Source of the DNA: Drosophila miranda
Lineage: Eukaryota > Arthropoda > Insecta > Diptera > Drosophilidae
Direction of reading: 5' to 3'
Assembly: GCF_003369915.1 (NCBI RefSeq)
Contig: NC_046674.1
Location: forward strand, 26,539,657 to 26,603,656
DNA length: 64,000 bases
Under the pieces are notes generated by a model. That model made no database searches and was not told the origin of the DNA. It saw only the letters and a program-made list of their open reading frames with translations. Shown here in pieces: positions 21,777 through 32,854 of the stretch (positions are counted from its first letter, which is position 1; each line of letters opens with the position of its first letter). The translations under genes were made by a program, and so were the position numbers.

Positions 21777-22088
21777 TGGCTCTTCCCTTCTTTTGTGTGT
21801 TGCAGCTACAAGACGGAGCTGTGCCGCCCGTTCGAGGAGGCCGGCGAGTGCAAGTACGGAGAGAAGTGCCAGTTCGCGCACGGCTTCCACGAGCTGCGCA
21901 ACCTGCAGCGCCATCCCAAGTACAAGACGGAGTACTGCCGCACCTTCCACAGCGTCGGCTTCTGCCCCTACGGGCCGCGCTGCCACTTTGTGCACATCGC
22001 GGACGAGGCCCGCGCTCAGCAGCAGGCCGCAGCCCAGGCGGAAGCGGATTGGGAGGACAGGCCAAGCAGATGCTGCAGAAGAGCATGA
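20751..22088 (+). CDS. Chimeric frame: R1-A reverse transcriptase C-terminal part fused to Tis11 CCCH fingers
   Basis: Open for 445 codons from ATG 20751-20753 (the frame also extends upstream to a GTG at 20610). About 340 codons are LINE RT: GVPQGS, FADDVAV, YLGVLVD and thumb. The junction at about 21777 joins AECSW to residues read from the last bases of the Tis11 intron (LFPSFVCCS). The complete tandem zinc fingers follow (YKTELC... and YKTEYC..., both C-x8-C-x5-C-x3-H), then the same short tail as the other Tis11 copies. The RT part lacks the first catalytic Asp, so polymerase activity is not expected; RNA-binding fingers look intact. No promoter is evident. It may be an accidental open frame from a recent deletion. 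Confidence 0.6.
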   Translation: MVQSYFERRLLLYDTQAGTEEYEVSAGVPQGSVLGPTLWNAMYDGILRLSLPHGVHMVGFADDVAVLVVAKDLSVVETTCSQTIARIEQWLDLVGLELAPHKTEAVLVSSRKKVETANISVADTLISSKRAIKYLGVLVDTRLCFREHLAYMGTKAATTNGALSRLMLNTRGPKQWRRQLLTSVTRSVMLYAAPIWAKALRTASYARGLAATHRLSSIRITSAFRTVSDEAAHVIAGRAPLEFLAEERSTYYQETHGRGMDAAAKRQVRMACKQESLRRWQQRWDTTTKGRWTHQLIPSIDAWVSRKHGQVNFYLTQLLSGHGCFRSYLHRFGHADSAECSWWLFPSFVCCSYKTELCRPFEEAGECKYGEKCQFAHGFHELRNLQRHPKYKTEYCRTFHSVGFCPYGPRCHFVHIADEARAQQQAAAQAEADWEDRPSRCCRRA

Positions 22089-22162
22089 GCACGCCGATGC
22101 AGCGCCTGAGCTCTGCCGTGGAGGACTACCAGCAGAAGCTTCAGTCCAGCCTACTGCCCTAA
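21777..22162 (+). pseudogene. Tis11: Tis11 copy 2: zinc-finger exon only
   Basis: It keeps 29 bases of intron and the acceptor (AG at 21804-21805), and the zinc-finger exon from 21806. Both CCCH fingers are intact; the residue after the last finger's His is Ile instead of Asn (HIADEAR). The frame stops at 22086-22088. The out-of-frame conserved tail runs to the TAA at 22160-22162 and carries a further deletion of about 33 bases relative to copies 1 and 4. The Gln-rich exon is gone. Confidence 0.85.
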
Positions 22163-22474
22163 GCAGCTCCAGCATCAGCATCAACACGAACATCAACACA
22201 GTCAAGCCACACCTCACCTTCGCCTTCGCCTTCGCCTTCGCCCGAAATCTGATCTTGAAAACAAAACAAATAATACTTGTATACACGCACGCGACTGTAT
22301 ACAGATCTTCGGTCTTGCATTTATAGGACCTATTCGCGGACCCGCACACCCATTAGAACCCAGGCACTTTTGCTCTTGTTTAATATTTATGCAAAAATTG
22401 TACTAGTTATTACATGCGATCGGTCGTATTGAGAATCGATTATCAATCGATCCGATCAATGTATCAAAATCCAA
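22163..22474 (+). other. Tis11 3' flank, copy 2
   Basis: Homologous to 14440-14745, with one extra CTTCGC unit. No gene seen. Confidence 0.6.
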
Positions 22475-22487
22475 TCCAAAACATATA
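22475..22487 (+). repeat. LOA target-site duplication, 3'-side copy
   Basis: TCCAAAACATATA, matching 27598-27610 at the other end of LOA copy 3. Confidence 0.9.
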
Positions 22488-22605
22488 GGTTAGGTTAGGT
22501 TAGGTTAACCCGGACGGCCCTCAGCGGGGCCACGCATAGGCCAATATGGCCCTTAGTTATCCGGATGGGGGGTGTATGAACCATCGCGGGAGTGTTAATG
22601 TGGTT

Positions 22606-25600
22606 TTAAAAGTCCCCGAGAATCGAGGTGTTTTTAGCATAGGCCAGCAGTTCCTGTGGCGTCCTTTTGGAGGCATCTTCCAGTGATGCCAACACTGGGG
22701 CGCCCAGGTATCTCCTCCTCTCCCTTGAGAGAGCCGGACAGTTGCAGATGAGATGTTCCAGGGTTTCGATAGCCCCAGGTTCCTCACATTTCCTACAACT
22801 GTCTCTGTTGGTGATGCCTAGCTTTGCTGCATGTGCAGCAGCCAGACAGTGACCTGTTAGTATCCCCACTAGCAATCTACAGTCCTTTCGTGGTAGGTGC
22901 AGTAGGTAGTGGCTAAGTTTCTCGGTGCGCTCCTTGCACATTATCTTCGAGGTTCTGCAGGTGGTGGTACTCCTCCACCTGCTATCAGTCTGTGCTCTAG
23001 CCTGCTTCTCTAGATCGCCTTGTCTGTCTGCTTAGGATGTCTAATGCCTCCCTGCTCGCCAAGACACTTCTGGAACTGACCGCGGACGACTGCATGGATC
23101 TTATCGCCGCTTGGCTGTCGACGAATAGGTTGACCGCATCGTGTGCTCGTTCTGTTAGGAGAGCGACCTCCGCTGCCTTCCCGATGGCAAAAACTTCTGC
23201 CTGGAATATGCTGCATTGGTCCGGTAGCTTATACGACAGCCTTATCTCAGGGTCTGTACAGTATAGGCCCGCTCCTACTCCTCCTTCCATCTTGGAGCCG
23301 TCTGTGTATATATTGAGGTGCTCAGTTTGGTCCCTTCCAATTTTCCAGTCTTCAGGTCCCAAAGATGTGGTTGTTTTGACGTCAAGGCAAGTTTGGGGGG
23401 TCATGTAATCAGTTGATCTGGTCATGTCCCTGCCAATTGAACTGTGCCCGTATCCTTGTATGGATAGGTTTCCTGATGCTATAAGGCGTTGTGCTGCCTT
23501 TCCCGCAATCAGGCGAGCGTGAATGTCCAGGGGGTCGATTCCGAGTATAGTTTCGAGTGCTTTTGTTGGGGTTGACCTCAGCGCCCCTGTAATACAGAGC
23601 AGAGCCTGTCGCTGAGTCTTTTCCTTAAGCTTATGGTATGTCTTCTTTTCAATAGCCTGCCACCACACTAAGGCTCCATACAGCAGAGTTGGTCGCACCA
23701 CCGAGATGTAGATCCAGAGCAGGTGACAGGCCCCATGTGCTGCTGAGCATCTTCTTGGATGCATAAAGCGCAATGGTAGCCTTCTTCACCCTTTCCACTA
23801 CATTGGGCCTCCATGCCAGCTTGCTGTCCAGTACTGTGCCTAGGTATTTCACCTGTGATTTTGGAGTCAGCCTAGTTTGGTCAATTTTCGGGGGGGTCCA
23901 TATCGGTACCTTGTACCTCTTGGTAAAGAGGATGAGGTCCGTCTTGTCCGCGTTGATACTGAGTCCTACCTCTCCGCCCACTCACGTATCTCCCTGAGTG
24001 TACGTTCCATTATGGAGCTGAGGGTCGATGGACATACACCCGTAATAAGTATGCTTATGTCATCTGCATAGGCTGTTATTTTTGGGGCCTTCCTTTCAAA
24101 TCTCTTAATGAGTTCATCGACCACCAAATTCCACAGTAGTGGCGATAGGACTCCACCTTGAGGTGTGCCTCTGTGTGCCCCTTTTACCATGGAAGCGGTG
24201 CCCCACTCCGATTGCACCCGTCTACAACTTAGGAGGTTTTTGATCCAGACGTTGATTGCAGGGTGTATGTTATTCGCTTCTAGGCGACTTGTTATTGCGG
24301 TTGTTGCCACGTTGTTAAATGCTCCTGAGATGTCCACAAATGCTCCCAAAGCATACTTTTTGTTGTGAAGGGCGCTCTCGATGGTGGCTACTAGCGAGTG
24401 TAGTGCCGTCTCCACTGATTTCCCCTTGGTGTAGGCGTGTTGGTTTATTGACATCAGTCCCCCTACCTCATTCCTGATGTGTAAATCCAACAGCTTTTCT
24501 AGTGTTTTTAGTAGAAAGGAGGTAAGGCTTATCGGTCTGTAATCCTTGGGACTCACGTGGCTGCACTTTCCTGCCTTAGGGAGGAAGACAACTCTCGAGG
24601 TTCTCCATTGGATGGGGATATAGCCTGTACTTAGGCATGCTGAGTATATTGAGAAGAGCCATGGGGTAATAACCTCTTTGGTCAACTGCATCATGGCTGG
24701 GAATATCCCGTCCAGTCCTGGTGCTTTTATGGCCGCGAAGGAGTCTATGGCCCAGTGGATTCTCTTAGTGGTTAACAGACCTATTGGGGGGTGCTGTTCC
24801 TCAGTTGCTAGGTCCTATGCTCCTTGGCGTCAGTGACCTCGGTGCATCCAGGGAAGTGCGCCTCCATTAGTGCTGTTAGGGCTTCTTTACTGCCCTCTGT
24901 CCACTGTTCGTTGTCTAGTTTTAGTTGGCTCTGTACTGTGGGCTGCTTTGAGAGCAGCTTCCGGAGCCTAGCGGTTTCGGGCACTTTCTCAATGTTGGAG
25001 CAGAAGTTTATCCACGAGTTCCTTTGTGCCTTACGTATTTCCTTCTTGTAGCTCCTAAGTAGGATTTTATATTCCTCATTGACAATCTCTTCGTTCGCTT
25101 GTTTGGCGATCTTGAAGAATTCCTTGAGGTTGTTCCTTTGGAGAGAGAGATCTCGGTTCCACCAGAGTGGCTTGGACCTCCTCTTTGTTCTCGAGGGTTT
25201 GCACGATGCATGGTAGGCGTTCAGTAACTAGTTGGATAGGGTCTTTAGGGACTTCTCTATATCCTCCGCGGATTTCACTGAGCCCGGGTTCGCGAGCTTC
25301 GAAGTAACAGTCTTTTTAAACTTTACCCAGTTTGTGTTTCGGGGGTTTCTATAGACTGTTATCTTCGAAGAGTGTTTGAATTCGCACTTGAACTGAATGT
25401 ACTTATGGTCTGAGAAGGATGGTCTTTCGAGGACTCTCCAGTCAGATACCAAGGTACTCTTTCCCGTGACAAGAGTTAGGTCTAGCACGTTTGACGAGGT
25501 GGGACCCACGAAGGTGTGTTCCTCCCCCACGTTTGCTACATCTAAGTTAGTGGATAAGATAAAGTCTAGGAGTGACTCACCTCTATCGTTGGTGTCAGGG

Positions 25601-26037
25601 CTTCCCCACACATTGTGATGGGCGTTGGCGTCTGCACCGATGAGGAGTTGGAGATTTTTGGAGCCGGCTTCTGTCACCAGACTCCTAAGTTCTTCCGGCG
25701 GGGCGGGCCTGTCGTGTGCCATGTAGCAGGAAGCTGCCATTAGGCGCTTTTCCTCGCTCTCCAGCATTACCACCGTCAGGTCATCCGTGCTGTAATGAGA
25801 CATAAGATGAGCATGGTTTCCCTTCCGTACGAGTACGGCGGTTCTGTTCCTGCTTACCGATGTTGAGTAGAGAAGGCTGTAATTTGAGGACTTTAGTCCG
25901 GCCACAGAGTTGCCTGACGCAATCCACGGCTCCTGGACTAAAGCTATGTCGGCGGGCCCTTGCTCCATGGCAATGAGGAGCTCCGCCGACGCTACCTTGC
26001 TTTTATGGAGATTGAGTTGCAGCACCCTTAGTGTCAT
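22606..26037 (-). pseudogene. LOA ORF2 copy 3, broken
   Basis: ATG at 26035-26037. The endonuclease is intact to the TAG at 25228-25230. The RT core (24694 to about 23966) keeps DISGAFN, TPQGG and YADD but is frameshifted on both sides. The RNase H start (YTDGSKMEGG, about 23290) is in frame with the end of the thumb. The catalytic C-terminal RNase H segment is deleted and the CCHC tail is in another frame (22606-22941). Confidence 0.88.
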
Positions 26038-27330
26038 GGGTGGCTAACTCAACCTCGCACGACGGGTTGACTATGATTGTCAGGTCACCGTCACCGTCTT
26101 CCTCCTCCTCCGAGTCGTCCAGCGCAAGACCCTGGGCGGCCTCCACTATGGTCTCCAGACCTAGGTCCTTCTCGACCTCGCCTGCCTGGAGGGTGTGCGC
26201 ATCTTTATCCTCGGGGTGGCGCTTTTTCAGCCGTAGGTATACGCTACCTACGCCCCACGCCATCTTCCCGAACTTGGGATACAGGATGTCCTCCGCCATC
26301 TTGCTGATCTGGAGGATCACGTGCTGGCCCCCCTCGTTGGGTAGTGGGCTACCGGCATGCAGAACCTTCCAATCAGCCGTTGGCACGTCCGGATTTTGCC
26401 TCTGCAGCAGCTTCAGTGCTCGCTCCCCCTGGACAGCAATGGGGAAGAGCACCTTCGCCTTTGGTATGGACGGGATCAGCTCCCTGTCTACCACCTCCAG
26501 CTTGGCCCCCTCCCACAGAGCTTCCAGTAGGGGCACCTTCTGCACCAGCCACTGCCGCGTTGGGTCGTCATTGCACTTGAGGATTTTGACCCCGTTCAGC
26601 CATCCCGCTCCATCGAACGTGGGCATGGGAGCGCTAGGGTCCTCCTCCATTCCACTGCGTCGCCGTCATCTTCCCGTTCTCATCGCTGCGATCGATCAAG
26701 GCCACAATGAGATGTCTCTTGGACACCTCGCTCATGGCCTTCTGCCTCGGCTTCCTCGTCTTCAGCTGGGGGGTGGCCACCTTGGGCCCGCGTTGCCGCT
26801 TGCTCGCCGGAGTGTCTTTGGCAGCACTCTCGATCGAGCGTTGCCTCTTGGTGGCCAACATCTCCTCCACCTTGTTGGCGAATCCACCGTTTGTTGCCTT
26901 CATCTGCGGCAGCTGCGCGTAGTATTCGCGGCCCTCCTGTACCCGTTGCTCAGCCCAGGCTAGCTTGGACTTCTCCTCTTGGGAGATATCCGCCTTGCCC
27001 TGGAGCCGGCTCAGTAACTTGAGGGCCGCCTTATACTGAGCTTTTGCCTTCATACCCTCCCTGGAACGCTTCGGCCCTTCCCTACGCAGGGAGCTGGTAC
27101 CTGGTTCCGGCGAGCGGAGAAGGCTTTCCTCTTCGGTCTTGCTAAGGTTTAGCACGCTCTCCAGGTCCGAGTCTGCATCGACAACGGCACCCGCGCGGCG
27201 ACGAGGTGTGACCGCTGGCGACACGCAGAGAGGATTGCTCCTCCCCGTGCCCGCCGGTGGTAGCAGTCACGCTTTCCACCGACGTTTGGGTTGACATCCC
27301 AACCCGTGTTTGCTCCTTATCTACCTCCAT
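26003..27330 (-). pseudogene. LOA ORF1 copy 3, broken by deletions
   Basis: Gag-like frame in three pieces: 26003-26650, 26634-27224 and 27142-27330. The breaks correspond to the two larger deletions in copy 2; the C-terminal piece is uninterrupted here. Confidence 0.85.
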
Positions 27331-27597
27331 ATTTGGCCCGAAGGTCCATACCGGTTAATGTTTTTCGGGGGACCACCCCCTAGCGTTTTATGCCTGGCCG
27401 CCAGGCACCTCTAGCCATGGCCTTGGTTCAGTTCCCCCGACTTTAGATCGGGAAGACGATGGACCATAGCCTTAGCTAGACACTGCATTACCCCGGGCAA
27501 GGCAAGCGACAGTGCATTATCCTCGCCCGGGATAATGCAGTGTCCATTGCCCAGCCGGCACCCTCGCGGAGGTTTCAGCTAGAGGGTTTTTGCCAGC

Positions 27598-28138
27598 TCC
27601 AAAACATATACATATATATACAAAATATATGTACATGAATACATATATATATGTATACATATATATTTTATATATAACGTTGGACCGTAACGTTGTCTTC
27701 CAATCCAATCCAAAACGGATCGCCGAGAGCCGAGTAGGTTCTTTAATTTATTATCCTGCTAAATTATGTAGTAGCAACGTTGTGTACATACTGCGATATG
27801 AGTTGATATTTTTTGATAAACTTTTATATAAATTATACATACTTATGATTACGAGACTACGATAATGATAATGATAACGATAACGATAACAGTAACAGTA
27901 ACAGTAGCGCCAATGCCAATCCACTGGCGAACGCTATTAACGATGATATACCTCTTGCAGTCCTCTGCAATGCAACAAAACAAAACAAAAACGAAACAAA
28001 AAGAAAAGAAAAAGACCCAATCACAATTCAAACAAAAGACAAAGAAGAACAAAACAGATTTTTGTCAATTGTTCATCACTAGACTATCGATATCGAACGA
28101 GCACTACTCGATATTCGACTCGATTCGATTTGATTCGG
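27598..28138 (+). other. Target duplication and block H3
   Basis: 13-bp target duplication at 27598-27610, then host DNA homologous to blocks H1 and H2. No gene seen. Confidence 0.65.
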
Positions 28139-29779
28139 TGGAAAATACAGAAGCTAGTGCTTATTCCCAAGCCAGGCAAGCCGCCGGGTACAGCGTCGTC
28201 GTATAGGCCTATCTGCCTGATCGACACCGCGGGTAAACTGCTTGAGAAGGTGGTTTGCGCGCGACTGGAACGCTCCATCGCGGAGGCTGGCGACCTCTCA
28301 CCGCACCAACACGGCTTTCGCAAGGCCCGATCCACGATAGACGCCGTTCGTAAGGTGGTGGACATTGCCTCCGGAGCAATTGCTGGCACTCGGTGGAAAG
28401 GCGGCGGGAAAGAGTATTGCCTAGTAGTCACTCTAGACATTAAGAACGCGTTCAACACGGCGAGGTGGAGCTGCATCCTAAGGGCGCTGGAGAGTTTCGA
28501 CACAGCCAGGTACCTGCAGCGGATGGTACAAAGCTACTTTGAGAGAAGGCTGCTTTTGTACGACACGCAGGCTGGCACGGAGGAATACGAGGTATCGGCA
28601 GGCGTCCCGCAGGGTTCAGTGCTTGGCCCCACTCTGTGGAACGCAATGTATGACGGCATCTTGCGACTCAGCCTCCCCCACGGAGTACACATGGTGGGTT
28701 TTGCAGACGATGTGGCTGTCCTAGTGGTGGCAAAAGACCTGTCCGTCGTGGAAACGACTTGCAGCCAAACGATAGCGCGCATTGAACAGTGGCTGGACCT
28801 GGTCGGGCTCGAACTCGCACCCCACAAAACAGAGGCAGTGCTGGTATCCAGCCGGAAGAAAGTCGAGACGGCCAACATCTCAGTGGCAGGTACTCTGGTT
28901 TCGTCTAAGCGCGCTATCAAATACCTTGGTGTCCTGGTGGACACACGTCTCTGCTTTCGGGAGCACTTGGCCTACATGGGCACGAAGGCGGCGACCACCA
29001 ACGGTGCGCTCTCGAGGCTAATGCTGAACACCCGAGGACCAAAGCAATGGCGGCGACAACTGCTAACGAGTGTCACGAGATCGGTGATGCTATATGCGGC
29101 GCCAATCTGGGCAAAGGCCCTTCGAACAGCGAGCTACGCACGGGGTCTGGCAGCCACGCACCGCCTCTCTTCGATTCGGATCACCAGTGCCTTCCGAACG
29201 GTCTCGGACGAGGCAGCACACGTGATCGCGGGCATAGCACCCCTGGAATTCCTGGCGGAGGAACGGTCCACATACTACCAGGAAACACATGGCAGAGGAA
29301 TGGACGCGGCGGCGAAAAGGCAGGTACGCATGGCGTGCAAACAGGAGAGTCTCAGAAGGTGGCAACAGCGCAGGGACACGACCACTAAGGGGCGTTGGAC
29401 CCACCAGCTTATCCCGTCCATCGACGCGTGGGTAAGCAGGAAGCACGGGCAGGTCAACTTTTACCTGACTCAGCTCCTCAGTGGTCACGGCTGCTTCCGA
29501 AGCTACCTTCATCGCTTCGGGCACGCGGACTCCGCAGAATGCTCTTGGTGCGGGCACTACGTGGAGGAGGATGCCGAGCATGCGATATTTTCGTGTGGCA
29601 GGTTCGCAGCGCAGCGCCAGCGGCTAGAAGAAGCGCTGGGTGGAGCCGTAGTCAAGCAGAGCTTGGTGCCGTGCATGCTCCTGTCCCCTGAAAACTGGGA
29701 AGCGACGAGCTGCTTCGCGGCGACCATTATGAGGGAACTGCGCGCTGTTGAGCACCAGACAAGAGTCCAGTTAGTCTAA
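28139..29779 (+). CDS. R1-A reverse transcriptase, open frame lacking endonuclease
   Basis: Continuous frame of about 546 codons entering from the truncation junction. Order: PKPGKP (28170), FRKARST, LDIKNAFN with catalytic Asp (28432), GVPQGS (28602), FADDVAV (28707), YLGVLVD (28921), thumb, and a C-terminal CSWC-x-H-x-C zinc-knuckle-like motif (29542-29600). R1-type ORF2 proteins normally start with an AP endonuclease, which is missing, so this cannot mobilise itself. It shows the ancestral state of the box scrambled in copies 1 and 2. Confidence 0.85.
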   Translation, partial: WKIQKLVLIPKPGKPPGTASSYRPICLIDTAGKLLEKVVCARLERSIAEAGDLSPHQHGFRKARSTIDAVRKVVDIASGAIAGTRWKGGGKEYCLVVTLDIKNAFNTARWSCILRALESFDTARYLQRMVQSYFERRLLLYDTQAGTEEYEVSAGVPQGSVLGPTLWNAMYDGILRLSLPHGVHMVGFADDVAVLVVAKDLSVVETTCSQTIARIEQWLDLVGLELAPHKTEAVLVSSRKKVETANISVAGTLVSSKRAIKYLGVLVDTRLCFREHLAYMGTKAATTNGALSRLMLNTRGPKQWRRQLLTSVTRSVMLYAAPIWAKALRTASYARGLAATHRLSSIRITSAFRTVSDEAAHVIAGIAPLEFLAEERSTYYQETHGRGMDAAAKRQVRMACKQESLRRWQQRRDTTTKGRWTHQLIPSIDAWVSRKHGQVNFYLTQLLSGHGCFRSYLHRFGHADSAECSWCGHYVEEDAEHAIFSCGRFAAQRQRLEEALGGAVVKQSLVPCMLLSPENWEATSCFAATIMRELRAVEHQTRVQLV

Positions 29780-29925
29780 ACGAAGCCTGCACATGTGTGA
29801 AGCATTGCTTCACGGCCGTACCACACATGTTGGGCTTGCATAGCCTAGCCTTTAATATAGTTTGCTTTAAGTATAAAATAAGTTGTAAATACGAGCAATT
29901 AAATGGAATTAAAAAAAAAAAAAAA
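28139..29925 (+). mobile_element. R1-A LINE copy 3, 5'-truncated with intact RT frame
   Basis: Same 5' truncation junction as copies 1 and 2, so one insertion was duplicated. It ends in poly(A) (29911-29925) followed by the AC-rich tract at 29926. It lacks the scrambled segment found in copies 1 and 2. Confidence 0.88.
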
Positions 29926-32174
29926 CCACACTGACACTCACACACAAGCACACACATACACACACAAACGTATATATTTTGACCATTGATAATTTTATGT
30001 TTTTTTTATATGGTATATTCAGAAAGAATCATTTTGTTTATTATATATTTTTATTTAAATTAATTTATTTTATATATTTTTCTTGATTTCTTATTTTGGG
30101 TGCAGTTATATAATTATAATTGTTAGTGTTACGCGAGAAGAGAAGAGCAGCCCCTATATTATTTATACGAGACCGCAAGCCCCAGCCAGCCCAAAAACCA
30201 CAAAACCTTACGCTCCTGCGAAGGAAAGGATAGATAATTTTGGAATCCTTATTTTTACTTTTTGTCATTGTCCCATTCAAAACCAATCACAAAAATCCAA
30301 TATTTAACTATTTATATTAATTCGATTGATTTCACAGTGGCAGTGGTATTATATTTATGTACAATTTGAAACAATAGCAGCGGAATAATTCGAAAAAAAT
30401 TCAAAACAGAGAGAGGAATAGAGAGAGATGGAGAGATAGAGAAAGAGAGAGCGCGCTCGTTGATCAATCAAATGTGGGGGGTATATAATTCTCAAAGTGC
30501 CTTATTATTAATATATTATATATGAATATGAAACAAATACAGAAAACACACAAATTATGTATAGTCTTGAGAAAGAGTGAAAAAAAAAAACAACAAAAAA
30601 AGGCATTAATTATTTATTTGTATTTAATTACTATCTACCCAATCAATCCCCACTTGTTACGGCAGAGTGCAAAGGTCTACCACATAATGATACTATGGAA
30701 ACAAACCAATATAAATTACTGTTTTTTTTTTTTCTGTATTTATACTTAAACTTAGACGTAACTGAAACCCTCAGCTTTTGGTTATTACTATACGATAATT
30801 CTTTTTATAAAAACATGCTCTTCCCTTTGTACAACAAACAAGCACAGAAACACAAAACAAAATCGTACGACCGTCAATATGTGGCCTTATCAAATGGAAC
30901 CCTTTACTCTACGCCTTACGCCCCACATCGTCTTCCTTTTAAGGTAATAATGAATTCTATGCTAATCGGAAGCGAGAAAGAGAGAGAACTCTGGAATGAC
31001 CCACATAATCAATATCAGAGAGGAACATGAAAGAGTTTTTGAATGCCAGTTGAATTATTCATTATTTATACAATATACTTATTATATACCACAATGCCTT
31101 GTTCGTTATTTATGTAATCATACAATCTATATACCAAGATAGTTCATAGATTTCTTCCGCACAAAAGACAGCAACGAGAAAAGACAACAACCGATCAGGA
31201 TCGAACACAACTGTACATGAATTTTGTTACATGCTGAAACATGCCTATTTATGCTTCCATTGCAACACAACTGTGTATTTTTATATAGTAAATTACATTT
31301 TTATGAAGTGAAAACCATTTAGTTTACGGCGAATTTTAGGTTATTTAGCCATTAAATGAAAGCGTTACAAAATAAATGAAACAAAAAAAACCAAAGTCGA
31401 TTCCATTTACCCAACAGCAACGGGGCCCCTGCCTATGGCGGGGGTTATCGCCAATCTCTCTTCCAGGGCGTCTGTCGACGGGGTGACGGTGACGGCGACG
31501 GTACGCTATCGGTCGGGCGGAGACACCGTCCGGCACACCGATTGCAAAATCTGCAAACCTTTTTTTTTATGTTATTTCCAAACCATTCGGTTCCCGCCAC
31601 AAGGCATTTGCACCTGAACGATCAGAGAGGATCTTGAGGTATCAAAACGCCACAATCGACCGACTGGGAAAGTAGCATAGCATAGCATCAGAGCCAAGGT
31701 CCAAGTAGCAGCAGGTTCAAGAAGCTTCAGTTGCGTCATTGCAGCCATTTTCATAGTTTCATAGGCGCCGGCTTCCAGAGTTTCATAGCACCCAAAGAGC
31801 ATAGTTGCATAGCCAGCACCTTAAATAGTTTCGTAGCAGGCAAATTTCATGGTTTCGTAGCTACTTCAAGAGTGGATTTATTTATAAATTATGGCATACT
31901 TTCAGGCTGTTTTGCAAATACAAATTATGGTTCCAATCGGTTGGCACAACTGTCCCTATCACGAAAGATATAGCCAAGGAAAAACAAAAAGTTGAAGCAG
32001 ACTTAAAATTGGTACAAAACGAGAAAAATTAAAAAAAAAGTCAAACGGCCAACCTAGCTTACAAAAGCACAATTTTCGACATACGAAAAAATCTATTTTT
32101 TTTTATCTATTCGAATTATAATGCATCATGAACCATATCAATACTTTTTCTATATTTTTAACATCGATATTAAT
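29926..32174 (+). other. Block F3: AC-rich LINE target tract then AT-rich host DNA
   Basis: Fullest version of block F in this part. The AC-rich tract (29926-29969) is followed by AT-rich DNA with ATTTA/TATTTAT motifs. A deletion at about 30227 removes the segment that holds the poly-C run in F1. A GC-rich island is at about 31400-31560, and a degenerate TTTCATAG/TTTCGTAG-rich stretch at 31660-31865. It runs without interruption into block D, giving the unit order H-F-D-Tis11. No convincing gene. Confidence 0.55.
31660..31865 (+). repeat. Degenerate TTTC(A/G)TAG-rich short repeat
   Basis: Several loosely spaced units such as AGTTTCATAG, AGTTTCGTAGC and GGTTTCGTAGC, with CATAGCATAGCATAG at the left. 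On the minus strand it reads as repeated CYET/AYET. Same stretch at 43270-43475. Confidence 0.5.
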
Positions 32175-32640
32175 AGAAAAAAGTACATTAAAGTTTTCGC
32201 TGGCGCATCAACGAATTTTGGTGCCAATTTGCAGCCGATGCAAAAAAAATGTATAATTTTTACAAAAAAATTGAAACTGTTGAAATTAATTGCTTTTTCA
32301 GAGTTACATAAATGAAAAATGTTGTGTTTTTTTTAAAGGTTTTTCTCCGACATAATAATTTTGAAGATAACCTTGAATATTTGTTATGTTTACGGTTTTA
32401 GCATTCTTCCGTGGAGCTTACCAAAAAATTCTGGACCTGTCTAGTTGGTAACTTGGTTCGTCCTGATTATAAAACAGTAAATATCATTGTTCTTTGATTG
32501 CGTCTATTTTTTTTTTAGTAGTTTCATTGTTTGCCGACCAGAATATGACTAGTGTTTCAGAGTGAAGTCTGACCAGGCGTTGTAGACAATTGGATGCGTG
32601 TAGATGTATAACAGCACCCACATTAGGAACTCTCAGATTT
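32175..32640 (+). other. Block D3, upstream part of a Tis11 unit, truncated
   Basis: Homologous to 12387-12860. It stops after CACATTAGGAAC at about 32640, so this unit has no Tis11 exon. Confidence 0.65.
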
Positions 32641-32854
32641 CGATTGGGCAACTCTTATATCTCTCTATTATATTCGATATTTTACTCATATAGGCGTGAG
32701 CGAGCGAAGCGAGTGTGCAGGGGGCTTGCCCTCTAGTTATACATACATATATATCAGTTTTTGCAGCCGCATTGAAATTTGAGGTAAATTTGAGATGAAT
32801 ATTTCCATATGGAGGACTTGTAGATAGCCACTTTTCTGAGCAGAGATAGCTTGT
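32641..32854 (+). other. Unassigned spacer
   Basis: Unique within the window. It contains a GC-rich phrase with GAGCGAGCGAAGCGAG and GGGGGCTTGCCC near 32695-32735, possibly the remnant of another repeat. I do not recognise it. Confidence 0.3.

Larger units (their letters stand above)
22488..27597 (-). mobile_element. LOA LINE copy 3, full-length but inactivated
   Basis: Same insertion site and target duplication as copy 2, so it descends from the same insertion by segmental duplication. It shares the RNase H deletion (about 23026) and the two larger ORF1 deletions. Private lesions: loss of bases near 23717, single-base deletions near 23972 and 24816, and a nonsense change at 25228-25230. Confidence 0.92.
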
